Positions 1 through 10,718 of a DNA stretch of 39,039 nucleotides are shown piece by piece. How positions within the stretch are numbered: position 1 is the first letter of the stretch; each line of letters starts with the position of its first letter. The translations under genes were made by a program, and so were the position numbers. The DNA lies in assembly GCA_019634025.1 (NCBI GenBank), contig JAHQWC010000006.1:1-39039 (forward strand). Direction: 5' to 3'. Below the pieces are notes generated by a model that saw nothing but the letters and a program-made list of their open reading frames with translations, did no database searches and was not told the DNA's origin. This stretch comes from Vampirovibrio sp. (lineage in GTDB: Bacteria > Cyanobacteriota > Vampirovibrionia > Vampirovibrionales > Vampirovibrionaceae).

Positions 1-1028
1 AGCAGATGACCGGTGCAGAAGCATTGACAGCAGCCTGTCTGAAACCTATTACCTTAAAGGCTAAAGAAGGCTTGGCCTTGGTCAACGGCACTCAACTCAT
101 GACTGCCCTGGGCGTATTGACCTTAATAGAGGCCAAGAAATTAGTCGATGTCGCTGAGGCTTCTGCCGCCATGGCTATTGAGGCCATGAAGGGCAGCCAT
201 GCACCGTTTGACCTTCGGGTAGCAGATTTACGGCCACACCCTGGTCATCGGGAGTCTTCCATCATTTTAAAAGCCCTCTTGGCGGACAGCGCCATTGCCC
301 AATCCCACGCAGATTGTCATAAAGTACAAGATGCCTATTCCATGCGGTGTATCCCTCAAGTCCATGGGGCGGTGAGAGACGCCATAAAACAAGTGGAAAA
401 CGTCCTCAGTGTTGAAATTAATGCTGTCACCGACAATCCTCTGGTGTTTCCAGATGGCTCGGTGGTGTCTCAGGGTAACTTTCATGGCGAACCTGTAGCC
501 ATGGCGCTGGACATGCTGACCATAGCCCTTTCAGAACTGGCCAGCATTTCAGAACGGCGCATTGATAAGCTGATGAACCCAGTGTTTAGTGAACTCCCCG
601 CATTCTTAGTGCCAGACGGGCATGAAGGATTAAACTCCGGAATGATGATTCTACACTACACCACCGCATCTTTGGTGTCTGAAAACAAGATTTTAAGCCA
701 CCCTGCCGTGGTGGACTCGGTCCCCACCTCTAATGACAAAGAAGACCATGTCAGTATGGGCGCCACAGCTGCCCGAAAGGCTGCCAAAGTTTTGACCCAT
801 ACTCGATGGGTCATTGCTTCTGAACTGATGGCCAGCTTCCAGGGACTCTCTTTTCATCCAGACTTACAACCCGGTATAGGCGTGCAAGCAGTTTACCAGG
901 AGCTCTCTAAACATATTTCTAAAATGAGTGCAGATCGCAGTCTGCATCCTGATATTCAAAAAATTGACCATTTAATTACGACCGGAAACATTCATACCTG
1001 GATCCAACCCTTTATTGACGCCTCGTAA
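1..1028 (+). CDS. hutH: Histidine ammonia-lyase, C-terminal part (5' end lies outside the window)
   Basis: Reading frame is open from the window edge; aromatic ammonia-lyase motifs 'KEGLALVNGTQ', 'AVTDNPLVFPDG', 'QGNFHGEPVAMALD'; directly followed by hutU and hutI. Confidence 0.95.
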   Translation, partial: QMTGAEALTAACLKPITLKAKEGLALVNGTQLMTALGVLTLIEAKKLVDVAEASAAMAIEAMKGSHAPFDLRVADLRPHPGHRESSIILKALLADSAIAQSHADCHKVQDAYSMRCIPQVHGAVRDAIKQVENVLSVEINAVTDNPLVFPDGSVVSQGNFHGEPVAMALDMLTIALSELASISERRIDKLMNPVFSELPAFLVPDGHEGLNSGMMILHYTTASLVSENKILSHPAVVDSVPTSNDKEDHVSMGATAARKAAKVLTHTRWVIASELMASFQGLSFHPDLQPGIGVQAVYQELSKHISKMSADRSLHPDIQKIDHLITTGNIHTWIQPFIDAS

Positions 1029-1110
1029 CACCCCTAAAATTTCATAATTCCACTACAATAGTGAGGGTAATTTCTATTTGGTGACTTAAGGGTTCAGGAG
1101 GTTTGTTGTT

Positions 1111-2835
1111 GTGGAAAACCCGGCGCCAACCAAAACAAAAACTGCGGCAAAACCTCAGCCTAAGGTGGTGTTGAAAGGCGCTCCCACAGGGACGCAACTG
1201 CACTGTCAAAACTGGGAAACAGAAGCTGCTTACCGAATGCTGCTGAATAACCTGGACCCCAATGTGGCTGAAGATCCAGACAATCTCATTGTCTATGGCG
1301 GCTCTGGCAAGGCAGCTCGCAATATGGACTGTTTAGAAGTAATTTTAAACACGCTCAAAACCCTGAAAACGAACGAAACATTGTTGGTACAGTCTGGTAA
1401 GCCAGTCGGTGTGTTACCTTCTCATCCAGACGCACCCAGAGTACTAATTGCAAACGCCAATCTCGTGCCAGCATGGTCTACCTGGGAGCATTTCCGGGAC
1501 TTTGAGCGAATGGGGCTCATGATGTACGGCCAAATGACCGCTGGCAGCTGGATTTATATCGGGTCTCAGGGAATCCTGCAAGGAACATACTTAACCTTTG
1601 CTGAGGCCGCTCAAAAGTATTTCGGCAAGAACCTGGCAGGTAAGTTTGTCTTATCCGCCGGACTGGGTGGCATGGGCGGGGCCCAACCTTTAGCCGTTAA
1701 ACTAAACGGTGGGGTATTTTTAGGAGTAGAAATTGATCCCGAACGCATTGATCGCCGCTTGAAAACGGGGTATTTGGATGAACGGGTGGATCACCTGGAT
1801 GATGCTTTGCAACTGATTGAAGAAGCCATTGAAAAAGAGAAGGCGCTTTCAATCGGTCTGCTGGGAAACGCGGCAACGATTTATAAGGAACTGGTGGAAA
1901 AACGCTTTTTACCCGATGTCGTCACCGATCAAACCTCTGCCCACGACGCGCTTAATGGTTATATTCCCGAAGGACTGACCCTGGAGGAAGCAGCAGTCCT
2001 TCGCCGAGAAAACCCCAACGAATATGTCTTCCGAGCCAAAGAATCAATGGGCGAACAAGTCCGGGCTATGCTGGCTTTTCAGTCTAGTGGAGCCGTGGTG
2101 TTTGACTACGGCAATAACATCCGGCAACAAGCCGTGTCTGCTGGAGTCGAAAAAGCGTTTGAAATTCCCGGCTTTATCCCAGAGTTTATCCGACCTCTAT
2201 TTTGCGAAGGCCAAGGTCCTTTTCGGTGGGTGGCATTGTCTGGAGATCCTCAAGATATCTACACTACCGATCAAGCTTTGATACAAGCATTCCCGAACAA
2301 CAAACCTTTACAGCAGTGGCTAATACTGGCAAAAGATAAGGTACAGTTTCAAGGCCTTCCGGCGCGGATTTGTTGGCTGGGGTATGGTGAGCGCGCCAAG
2401 GCCGGAAAAATCTTTAACGATTTGGTTGCCTCCGGTAAGGTTAAAGCGCCTATTGTCATTGGCCGTGATCATTTGGACTGCGGCAGTGTAGCGTCCCCTA
2501 ATCGGGAAACAGAAGCCATGGCAGATGGATCGGATGCTGTGGCGGATTGGCCGATTTTGAATGCCCTTATCAACGCTGTCAACGGCGCCACTTGGGTATC
2601 GTATCATCACGGCGGCGGCGTTGGGATTGGGTACTCTTTGCATGCTGGCATGGTAGTAGTAGCAGACGGAACCCCAGAAGCAGCTGCTCGCTTGGATCGG
2701 GTATTGAATTCAGATCCTGCCATGGGCGTCATCCGTCACGCTGATGCAGGGTATGAAGAAGCCCGACAGGTTGCCCAGAGAACCGGCCTCAACATTCCCA
2801 TGCCACCTCCTGCGCCTGCTGAAGGACCCTCATAA
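1111..2835 (+). CDS. hutU: Urocanate hydratase
   Basis: GTG start with upstream 'caggagg'; urocanase motifs '[13 protein letters not shown]', '[18 protein letters not shown]', '[14 protein letters not shown]', '[18 protein letters not shown]'. Confidence 0.97.
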   Translation: MENPAPTKTKTAAKPQPKVVLKGAPTGTQLHCQNWETEAAYRMLLNNLDPNVAEDPDNLIVYGGSGKAARNMDCLEVILNTLKTLKTNETLLVQSGKPVGVLPSHPDAPRVLIANANLVPAWSTWEHFRDFERMGLMMYGQMTAGSWIYIGSQGILQGTYLTFAEAAQKYFGKNLAGKFVLSAGLGGMGGAQPLAVKLNGGVFLGVEIDPERIDRRLKTGYLDERVDHLDDALQLIEEAIEKEKALSIGLLGNAATIYKELVEKRFLPDVVTDQTSAHDALNGYIPEGLTLEEAAVLRRENPNEYVFRAKESMGEQVRAMLAFQSSGAVVFDYGNNIRQQAVSAGVEKAFEIPGFIPEFIRPLFCEGQGPFRWVALSGDPQDIYTTDQALIQAFPNNKPLQQWLILAKDKVQFQGLPARICWLGYGERAKAGKIFNDLVASGKVKAPIVIGRDHLDCGSVASPNRETEAMADGSDAVADWPILNALINAVNGATWVSYHHGGGVGIGYSLHAGMVVVADGTPEAAARLDRVLNSDPAMGVIRHADAGYEEARQVAQRTGLNIPMPPPAPAEGPS

Positions 2836-2857
2836 CCCCTGTTGCTGAGAAGGCAGA

Positions 2858-4108
2858 TTGTCTATGTCTGAGTATCTCGTATTTCTCCATGCCAACCAAG
2901 TTGTAACGGTAGATGCCAAGTACACCACAGCCGAAAATCCCTTGGGCGTCATTCCAAATGGTTCCATGGTCGTAAAAGACGGCTCAATTAGCTGGGTAGG
3001 AGATACCCGTGACCTCGACCTGAGCCAATATTCGGATGCCAAACAAATCGACTGCATCGGCAAAACCCTCTTACCCGGATTCATTGATAGCCATACCCAC
3101 CCGGTATTTGCCGGAGACCGCGCAGCAGAATTTGAGCAGCGATTGAATGGGGTGAGTTACCAAGATATTGCCAAAGCCGGCGGCGGCATTTTACATACTG
3201 TGGAAGCTACCCGCCGTGCGAGTGAAGATGATCTATACGAATCTGCAAAGCAGCGGCTTAGGACTATGATGTCTTTTGGCGTTACCACAGTTGAAGCTAA
3301 AAGCGGGTACGGGTTGGATTGGGAAACAGAGCTGAAATCCCTAAAAGTCATCCAAAGGCTAAAAAACACCTTGCCTCTCTCAGTGATCGCTACCTATATG
3401 GGAGCCCACGATATTCCTGCCGATTACAGACAACAGGAAAATGGTATTGATGCTTATGTAGATGTGCTGTGCACACAAGATCTGCCTCAACTCGCCAAAT
3501 TGGGACTGGCAGACTTTGTAGATGTCTTTTGTGAAACCGGGTATTTCTCAGTGGATCAAACTCGCCGAATACTCCAAACCGCCAAAGATTTAGGGTTCGA
3601 ACTCAAAGTTCATGCTGAGGAATTTAGTGACCTGGGTGGGGCCGCCTTGGCGGCAGAGTTGGGCGCCATGTCGGCAGACCACTTACTTCACATCAACGAC
3701 AAAAGCATTACTGCTATGAAGGAAAGTGGCACCATCGCCACATTATTACCTGGTACCGCCTTTTACCTACGGTTAAGCCATTACGCTCCAGCAAAGAAGA
3801 TTCTGGATATCGGCGTACCAGTGGCTCTGGCCACGGATTTTAACCCTGGCTCCTGCATGACTGAGAACCTGCAGTGGATTATGACCCTAGCATGCTTTCA
3901 AATGGGCATGACACCGGCTCAAGTGATTGAAAGCGTCACGCTAAGCGGAGCTAAGGCTTTAGGATTGGAAGCAGACCGCGGTTCACTGTCACCGGGTAAG
4001 CGAGCAGACATTATCCAGCTTGATGTTCCAGGATACCAACACTTGTTTTATCACGTGGGAATCAATCACTTAGATTCGGTTTGGATCACTGGCAAAAAGG
4101 TTGAATAA
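2858..4108 (+). CDS. hutI: Imidazolonepropionase (start is TTG 2858 or, more likely, ATG 2864)
   Basis: Amidohydrolase-type 'LLPGFIDSHTHPVFAGDRAAEFEQRLNG', 'VEAKSGYGLDWETELK', 'ATDFNPGSCMTENLQWIMTLACFQMGM'; position after hutHU. Confidence 0.96.
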   Translation: MSMSEYLVFLHANQVVTVDAKYTTAENPLGVIPNGSMVVKDGSISWVGDTRDLDLSQYSDAKQIDCIGKTLLPGFIDSHTHPVFAGDRAAEFEQRLNGVSYQDIAKAGGGILHTVEATRRASEDDLYESAKQRLRTMMSFGVTTVEAKSGYGLDWETELKSLKVIQRLKNTLPLSVIATYMGAHDIPADYRQQENGIDAYVDVLCTQDLPQLAKLGLADFVDVFCETGYFSVDQTRRILQTAKDLGFELKVHAEEFSDLGGAALAAELGAMSADHLLHINDKSITAMKESGTIATLLPGTAFYLRLSHYAPAKKILDIGVPVALATDFNPGSCMTENLQWIMTLACFQMGMTPAQVIESVTLSGAKALGLEADRGSLSPGKRADIIQLDVPGYQHLFYHVGINHLDSVWITGKKVE

Positions 4109-4116
4109 CGAAAAGA

Positions 4117-4914
4117 TTAATTGAATTTGGGTTTTAATAGTAGCCGCATCTTGGCATAAGTCTGAAAGGTTTCGTTACACCGGCAGATCGCCAGCAGCAG
4201 GCCATTAAACCCATCCAGAACGCCCATCTTTAAAATGTAATGATGAAAGAAAATCCACATGGGCCAGAACACCAAGCCGGTGCTGCTCATCCGAAATTTA
4301 TTCGTAGAGCTTTTTGAACCACCAGCTTCCAATTCAGCATAGGCACGCCGGATGGACCGCTTACTGGTGCCATCCATCAGGGCCTGAACCTCGGCATCCG
4401 GTTCTGTAGCAATGGTCCGGTCTAGGGAACCAGTTTTCCCGTCAATCTCAACATCCACCTCATCCACATGATCTACGGCCGAACCCTTGCCGCGTTTAAA
4501 CAACCGCACCACCTTACGGGGAGCTAGTCCACCATGTTCCAGGGCTTGGCCTCTAAAATACAAATTTCTAGGAATCCAAAAACCGTCATGCTTACAGGCG
4601 GTATTCAGCAGAATCCCGTCAATCTCATGTTTCAGCATTTCCTCCATCCATTCCCATGGATCGAGACAAAACACCCAGTCATATTTTTTGACTTTAGAAA
4701 AGCCAAAATTCCGCAACACGGCTTGATCCTCAGATGGATGATAAAACACCTTCTTGGTGAACTTCCGCACAATCTCCAGGGTGCCATCGTGACTGCCACG
4801 GTCCACCACAATAATCTCATCCACCCATTTCACCGATTCTAACGCACGTTCAACGGTAGTAACGTTGTTATCCGTCACCAACACAACAGAAATGGTCTGG
4901 GAACGATATTCCAT
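4117..4914 (-). CDS. Family 2 glycosyltransferase (WaaE/KdtX-like)
   Basis: 'ISVVLVTDNNVTTVERALESVKWVDEIIVVDRGSHDGTLEIVRKF' GT-A fold N-terminus; 'NFGFSKVKKYDWVFCLDPWE' at the position of the usual 'GDWVLFLDADE'. Confidence 0.8.
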   Translation of the reverse strand: MEYRSQTISVVLVTDNNVTTVERALESVKWVDEIIVVDRGSHDGTLEIVRKFTKKVFYHPSEDQAVLRNFGFSKVKKYDWVFCLDPWEWMEEMLKHEIDGILLNTACKHDGFWIPRNLYFRGQALEHGGLAPRKVVRLFKRGKGSAVDHVDEVDVEIDGKTGSLDRTIATEPDAEVQALMDGTSKRSIRRAYAELEAGGSKSSTNKFRMSSTGLVFWPMWIFFHHYILKMGVLDGFNGLLLAICRCNETFQTYAKMRLLLKPKFN

Positions 4915-5054
4915 CCGGAAAATTCCTGACTCAACCGACGATTCACTATTTTAAGAATCCACTGTAGCCCTATTATAACGAGGTTTTTATAAATAGGGGA
5001 GAGGCAAACGAGGGAGGTGTAGTAAATTAAAATCAGGAAAACCTACCTAAAAAA

Positions 5055-5843
5055 TTACAAGAGTCCTTGGATAAAGGCCTGAGTGGCCGGGTGTTGAGGG
5101 GTATTCAGCAATTGGGGAGGTGGACCTTCTTCTACAATGACACCGTTGTCCATCAACAAAATCCGATCGGCTATCGTCTCTGCAAATCGCCCGTGATGGG
5201 TCACGATCAACAGCGTCATTCCTTGTTCTGCAATCTCTTTAATCAGGTCTAGTACTTCCCGGGTCATCTGAGGATCCAACGCGCTGGTCGGCTCATCAAA
5301 CAGCATTAACTTCGGGTTCATCATCAGGCTGCGGACAATGGCTACGCGCTGCTTCTCTCCACCAGATAACTGATCTGGAAAATGACTTGCCTTGTTTAAA
5401 ATCCCAATTCGATCCAGCCACTTTTGAGTAGTTTCCTGAACTTCTTCTTTGGACGTTTTTAGGACCTTGACGGGTCCCAACATTATGTTGTCCATGACGT
5501 TCAGATGTGGAAACAAGTTAAACTGTTGAAAAACCATGCCCACACTTGCCCGAAATTCGTGGAGGGCATCCCCTTGAAGGAAGTACTGGCTTTCCGTATC
5601 TCCCGTATTGCATAGGGTGGTCCTATTTACCAAAATACTACCGCTCTCAGGTGTTTCCAGCCCGTTAAGGCATCGCAGCAAAGTGGTTTTTCCGCATCCG
5701 GAGGCCCCCATCAATACGATCGTTTCACCAGGATTAACGGCCATATCCAATCCACGTAAAACCGGCTGAGGTCCAAATGCCTTATGTACCTTTTTGACTT
5801 CAACAAAAGGTTTTGTGGTTGTTCTATCTGTTGTGTCTTTCAT
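5055..5843 (-). CDS. Polar amino-acid-type ABC transporter ATP-binding protein (ORF extends to 5894; likely start is the ATG at 5843)
   Basis: Walker A 'GASGCGKTT', 'VFQQFNLFPHLNVMDNIMLGP', signature 'LSGGEKQRVAIVRSL', Walker B 'LMLFDEPTSALDP', H-loop 'LIVTHH': GlnQ/HisP-like. Confidence 0.9.
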   Translation of the reverse strand: MKDTTDRTTTKPFVEVKKVHKAFGPQPVLRGLDMAVNPGETIVLMGASGCGKTTLLRCLNGLETPESGSILVNRTTLCNTGDTESQYFLQGDALHEFRASVGMVFQQFNLFPHLNVMDNIMLGPVKVLKTSKEEVQETTQKWLDRIGILNKASHFPDQLSGGEKQRVAIVRSLMMNPKLMLFDEPTSALDPQMTREVLDLIKEIAEQGMTLLIVTHHGRFAETIADRILLMDNGVIVEEGPPPQLLNTPQHPATQAFIQGLL

Positions 5844-5853
5844 CAATGCTGTG

Positions 5854-8052
5854 TTACTGCTGTATTCGAGCCAGCCCCTTTGCAGCAGCTTCATCTGCCG
5901 GGTTTAGCTTTAGTGCTTGGGCATAGTGGCTCATGGCCAACACTCGGTTACCAATAATCTCGTAGGCTAAAGCGAGGTTATATTGCGCGTCAGACAATGC
6001 TTTAGCAGAGCTTGGCGTTAGACCAACGGCGGTTTGTAAATGTTGAACAGCTTTATCTCGATTGCCCTGTGACTGATATAAGGTTCCCAGCATCAAGTGC
6101 AAGTCAAACAAATAAGGCTCTTTTTTTCCAACTGCGGATTCTTTTTGTTGCGTCAACACTTTTTGGGCAACCGACATCGCCTCATTTGTCTGCCCGGAAC
6201 GGTATAACGCCGACAAATAGCCCAATGTAACTTTTGGTGCAAGGCTATCCCCTGGTTTTACCTGGTCATAGGCTTGTTTATAAGAAGCAGTCGATTCAGA
6301 GTACCGTTCCAACTTGGCGTATAGTTCCGCCTGAGCTGCCAGTAGCGCAGGGCTATCTGGGTCTGAAGATAACGCAGCCGTTACTTTACCCAAGGCGGCA
6401 AGGGGATCATTATTTTTGGCGTCTCTCAGTGCTTGCCCCGTTATATCATCTGTCTCATAAAACCCCATTGGTATATTACCCACCGGCGCATTGGGCAACG
6501 TCACCGTCTTACCGGTGCTACTCACGGTAAACGAAATCGGCGGCGCTCCACCTTCATAACGAGGTAGGGCTTTGGCGCGAGACTTCTTTAACTGCGGATA
6601 AATAGAGTCTGCATAACTTTGTCCAGTTTGATTTTGCTCCGGCTGTATTTGTTGCAAAGTTTGGGATTGAGGCGGCGATTTTTGATATCCGTATTTTGAT
6701 GCAAAATAATCGTCTCCCTCAGAGGCGCCGGTTGAAATATTAGAGATTATCGGTGGACGTTTAGCACTTGGATGACGACTTGGACGAGAGGGAGCTGACC
6801 CACTGCTATAGTTTCTGCCACGAAGCGAAATAGATTCAATGCTAGGACCTTGATATTGCGAATTGGAGGGTGTCGTAACCCGGCTAGAACTGTTTTGATG
6901 GCTAGCATTTGCCTGCCATTCATCTTCGGTTAAAGAACCTGATGAAGAGCGAGAATTTTTTAACTCCCGAAAATCAAGGGTTTTAATGGTTTTAATAGCA
7001 GTTTGTTCTTTTTGCGAAGCCGGTTTGCTCTCGGGTCTTTCATCAGCTGCTGAATAGTATATGGCTGCGGGACGATAAATATCGGGCTGAGGAGACTTGA
7101 GTGAGGGTAGCCTACCCGAAAGCCCTGCCTGATTAACATCTTGGATTCTAAGCTGTGCAAGAGCCTTCTCTTCTGAAAGGCTATCTCTTGAGCTAGCCAT
7201 CCGGGGAACCTCCAGCGTACTATCCGATCCATCTTCCAGAGCCAACATCGAAATAATATCCGGTGTTTTTGCAGGGGGAAGACGCCAGGAGGGCGGTGCC
7301 GGAGGAGTCAGATCTGAGACACCACTGATTTGGGCAACTTCACCACTATTAGGTGTGTGGGTGTGAGGGCTGGATAGCGATGCTAAAAGTTGACTTATAG
7401 TTCTCTCGTCCTTGGTATAGACCGAAGGTTTTTTGATGACAGGCTGTTTTGAAAACCCATTGTCCACCGGTATTTCGGCAAATGCTTGGGCCGGTTCAGC
7501 ACCTTCTATTTTAAGCTGCTTCGCCTGACCTACTCCCAGTCCCGGTGCGGTTAGAACTAAGGTTTGCTGGTCGGCTAAAATGCCCTGCGCTTCTATAAAA
7601 GCCTGCACGCTTGTTTGGCTGGGAGGCAATTTAATATGCTGACGACCCTTCTCAGCCACACCACCCAACAGGTCATCCGCCAATCGCGCTTTTATTAGGG
7701 TAACCGCCACGTGATTGTCATCGATACTGCTTAGATGATAAGTAAAGGGTAGATCGGACTCAAACCGTAAAACAGTTTCACCGCTGCTGGATGGCGTCAC
7801 AGTAATACCGGTAACGCCGGCAAAAACAGTCACGTTCTGTCCAACCTCACTCCACTCTTGGCTCCACCCTAGGGCAAGTATACCGGTTTGCATTATGAGA
7901 GAAACTGACAGGGTCACCCCCCATCCCGTAAGTGTTTGTTGCCAACCGCTACCAAATCTCATTCGATGAGGAAACCCTCTTCTATCTTGCCTCGTAACCT
8001 TGTATAAACCGCCTGATATATCCAAGTAAAGCATACCAATTCCCACTCTCAT
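5854..8052 (-). CDS. Large TPR-containing protein with N-terminal hydrophobic segment; AMIN-like N-terminal region possible
   Basis: C-terminal TPR-like helical repeats ('PALLAAQAELYAKLERYSESTASYKQAYD', 'LHLMLGTLYQSQGNRDKAVQHLQTAVGL', 'AQYNLALAYEIIGNRVLAMSHYAQALKLNP'); central Ser/Pro-rich low-complexity region. Confidence 0.7.
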   Translation of the reverse strand: MRVGIGMLYLDISGGLYKVTRQDRRGFPHRMRFGSGWQQTLTGWGVTLSVSLIMQTGILALGWSQEWSEVGQNVTVFAGVTGITVTPSSSGETVLRFESDLPFTYHLSSIDDNHVAVTLIKARLADDLLGGVAEKGRQHIKLPPSQTSVQAFIEAQGILADQQTLVLTAPGLGVGQAKQLKIEGAEPAQAFAEIPVDNGFSKQPVIKKPSVYTKDERTISQLLASLSSPHTHTPNSGEVAQISGVSDLTPPAPPSWRLPPAKTPDIISMLALEDGSDSTLEVPRMASSRDSLSEEKALAQLRIQDVNQAGLSGRLPSLKSPQPDIYRPAAIYYSAADERPESKPASQKEQTAIKTIKTLDFRELKNSRSSSGSLTEDEWQANASHQNSSSRVTTPSNSQYQGPSIESISLRGRNYSSGSAPSRPSRHPSAKRPPIISNISTGASEGDDYFASKYGYQKSPPQSQTLQQIQPEQNQTGQSYADSIYPQLKKSRAKALPRYEGGAPPISFTVSSTGKTVTLPNAPVGNIPMGFYETDDITGQALRDAKNNDPLAALGKVTAALSSDPDSPALLAAQAELYAKLERYSESTASYKQAYDQVKPGDSLAPKVTLGYLSALYRSGQTNEAMSVAQKVLTQQKESAVGKKEPYLFDLHLMLGTLYQSQGNRDKAVQHLQTAVGLTPSSAKALSDAQYNLALAYEIIGNRVLAMSHYAQALKLNPADEAAAKGLARIQQ

Positions 8053-8208
8053 TTCAAAGGAATAGGGTATTCAGCAGTTAAGATCCGTTACAACATGGCA
8101 ATGTTTCTCCCCAAAACTGACATCCTTCATTGAAGTTGTCACGGGTCCAATTGATAATAGGTTCGGCTTTCTAAAATCATTTTATAAAAGCCCCAGTGCT
8201 TTACCCAA

Positions 8209-9780
8209 TTGATGAGTCTCACCATGAGCGCATCTGCACCTGTTCAGCAGATCTCCAAAACACCACCTGTTTCTCCGGCCATGCCGGAGGGCCTGGCTAA
8301 GTTCCTATCTACATGTTGGCAATGGTTGGCTTGCTTTCGGTCTATTCACCTGGCCATTGTGCTTTTATCTTGCTTGGCCTTGGGTATTTTTATCGGGGTT
8401 GTTATGCCCCAAGAGGGTCTGGTAGATCCCCTGGAAATTAAAGAGCAATACGGGTCTAACTATCGGCTGCTAAAGTCATTGGGGCTGTTTAACGTCTATT
8501 CCTCATACTGGTTTTTAGCCCTGGAAATTCTGTTCTTCTTCAATCTGCTGTGCGGTAGCTTTCAGTGGCTACGCCCTGCCGTCACCAGCGCTATTCAAAA
8601 AAACTTTTATACGGCCGATCAAATTCAAAAAGCTAAAAATCAGGTGCAATTTACCACAGTTCTCTCACCAGATGAGGCGATCAGCCGGTTAAAACCGGTA
8701 CTAAAAAAGCACCGATTCGGGGTTCATACAGGCCCCGAGAATACCTTTGAAAATAAAGAGGCAAAGCTTTTTTATGCCACCAAAGGCAACTTTAGTCGAA
8801 TCGGTCCGTGTTTGGCTCATTTTGGCATTTTATGCATGCTTCTCGCCTCGGTTTATGGAGCTTTTACCGGGTTTAAAGCACAGCAGCTTTTAGTGCCCGG
8901 TCAGGACTTTCACCTTGAAAAACCCGATCTATTTACCCCCAATATGTCTACCAGTGTCTGGCAAGGGTCTGTACCAAACTGGCAAGTCTCTTTAAAAGAC
9001 TTTCGGGTGGAATACTATGCCGATCGTCCAGAGACGCCAAAACAGTTTTATTCGGATCTCACTGTGAAAGACGCCGATGGCAACGTTCTCTCTGAAGAAA
9101 CCATCTCTGTCAATCACCCCCTACAATTGGGCGATATGACGTTTTACCAGGCCAGTTTTACCCCAACCGGAAAGCTATTTTTTGAGGTAGACGGCAAGCC
9201 CCAAACCATGACCATCAATACCGAGTTTCAGGGTAGACCTATTAGCATGACTGCAGTGGACGCAGATACGGCTGCCAATACCGAGAAAGCTTCAAAAGAA
9301 CTCACCTCTTTAGTGGTGTTTCCATTCTTTGTCCAGCAGGATCCTGGCGTCACCGAAAACCACGTTCGGGTGTTTTTACACCAAGGCGAAGGCTTTGCTG
9401 GCGCCGCACCAGGTAAAATGCCGGACAACTTAAGACTAAGCCCTGGTGAAACCGGCTCGCTAAACGGCAAAACCATCCGGTTTCTCAAGCCGGAAATTGC
9501 CACTGGGCTGCTGATTAAAAAAGCGCCCGAAGTCTTTTGGATTTATCTGTCCTTTCTGATTATTTCCATCGGAACCCTGATGTGCGTTTTCTCCCAACGC
9601 CAGCTTTGGCTAGCGATTCAGTCCACTACAGAAGGAACTCGGCTATATGTGCTTCACCGCACCAATAAAGCCCGAGCCAGTTATAATCGGGAACTCAACA
9701 AACTGTTTCCGTCCATCCATCAAGCATTACAAGTTTCAAATAACCCCCTTCACAATCCAAAAGAGGCGCCAGCCGTATGA
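8209..9780 (+). CDS. resB: Cytochrome c biogenesis protein ResB/Ccs1 (System II)
   Basis: 'FRSIHLAIVLLSCLALGIFIGVVMPQ', 'FFFNLLCGSFQWLRPA', 'IGPCLAHFGILCMLLASVYGAFTGFKAQQLL', 'HPLQLGDMTFYQASF'; 4-nt stop/start overlap with ccsA. Confidence 0.9.
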   Translation: MMSLTMSASAPVQQISKTPPVSPAMPEGLAKFLSTCWQWLACFRSIHLAIVLLSCLALGIFIGVVMPQEGLVDPLEIKEQYGSNYRLLKSLGLFNVYSSYWFLALEILFFFNLLCGSFQWLRPAVTSAIQKNFYTADQIQKAKNQVQFTTVLSPDEAISRLKPVLKKHRFGVHTGPENTFENKEAKLFYATKGNFSRIGPCLAHFGILCMLLASVYGAFTGFKAQQLLVPGQDFHLEKPDLFTPNMSTSVWQGSVPNWQVSLKDFRVEYYADRPETPKQFYSDLTVKDADGNVLSEETISVNHPLQLGDMTFYQASFTPTGKLFFEVDGKPQTMTINTEFQGRPISMTAVDADTAANTEKASKELTSLVVFPFFVQQDPGVTENHVRVFLHQGEGFAGAAPGKMPDNLRLSPGETGSLNGKTIRFLKPEIATGLLIKKAPEVFWIYLSFLIISIGTLMCVFSQRQLWLAIQSTTEGTRLYVLHRTNKARASYNRELNKLFPSIHQALQVSNNPLHNPKEAPAV

Positions 9781-10712
9781 CAATTTATTCCGTCTTTAGC
9801 TTCATGAACGAGATGCAGTGGGTTCACACCGGCATGGTGCTGTTGATCCTCAGCCTGTTTTTCAACGTTGCCCGAGTTCTCACCAAAAATAGCCTTATCC
9901 GGGAAGCCGGTTGGGGGTTTATGGCCTTATCTATGATCAGCCTCATTATCTCTTTGGTGCTTCGCTCTGAAGCCGCCGAGTATTTTGCCCTGAGCAACAT
10001 GTATGAATCTATGCTGGTGCTCATTTTATGGATGCAGCTTGCCTATTTAGTACTGGAGCGTTGGCTAAACCTGCCGGGATTTGCTTGGCCAGTATGCCTG
10101 ATGCTACTGGTGATGCTGGCTTACGACATCACCTTGCCTACCGACATCAACCCGCTGCAGGCGGCCCTGCAAAGTTACTGGCGTAGTATCCACGTTCCCG
10201 TCATTATCCTTTCCTATGCCCTCTTTACCTTGGCCTTTGTCAGCTCGGTGGTCTACCTGGTGAAAGACCGGTTTCATAAAAATAACGAGATGGATGGCTC
10301 TGGTGGAGGAGGTGGTCTTCGCCCTGCGCTACCAGACGGCTTGGACGGCGCTTTATACAGCCATGAGACTCCTTATTTAGCTGTAGAAGATAGCCAGGTC
10401 CGAGATATTTATGACGAGCTGACCTATCGTTGTGTATCTCTGGGCTTTCCCTTACTCCTCATCGGCATTATCCTCGGTGGCCTGTGGGCTAATGAAGCCT
10501 GGGGGAATTACTGGAGCTGGGATCCTAAAGAATCCATGAGCTTGGTGACCCTGTTAGGATATGGTGTTTACCTTCACCTACGTGTCAATGGCGAACATCC
10601 CCCCAAGACCCTTGCCTGGGTATCGGTTATTGGATTTATCCTACTCCTGGTTACTTATTTTGGCGTCAATATTATGGGCGTCGGCCTACACTCCTACGGA
10701 AAAATTGGGTAA
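9777..10712 (+). CDS. ccsA: Cytochrome c biogenesis protein CcsA/ResC (System II)
   Basis: WWD-type haem-handling motif 'LWANEAWGNYWSWDPKESMSLVTLLGYGVYLHLR'; multi-TM; coupled to resB. Confidence 0.93.
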   Translation: MTIYSVFSFMNEMQWVHTGMVLLILSLFFNVARVLTKNSLIREAGWGFMALSMISLIISLVLRSEAAEYFALSNMYESMLVLILWMQLAYLVLERWLNLPGFAWPVCLMLLVMLAYDITLPTDINPLQAALQSYWRSIHVPVIILSYALFTLAFVSSVVYLVKDRFHKNNEMDGSGGGGGLRPALPDGLDGALYSHETPYLAVEDSQVRDIYDELTYRCVSLGFPLLLIGIILGGLWANEAWGNYWSWDPKESMSLVTLLGYGVYLHLRVNGEHPPKTLAWVSVIGFILLLVTYFGVNIMGVGLHSYGKIG

Positions 10713-10718
10713 TTAAAC

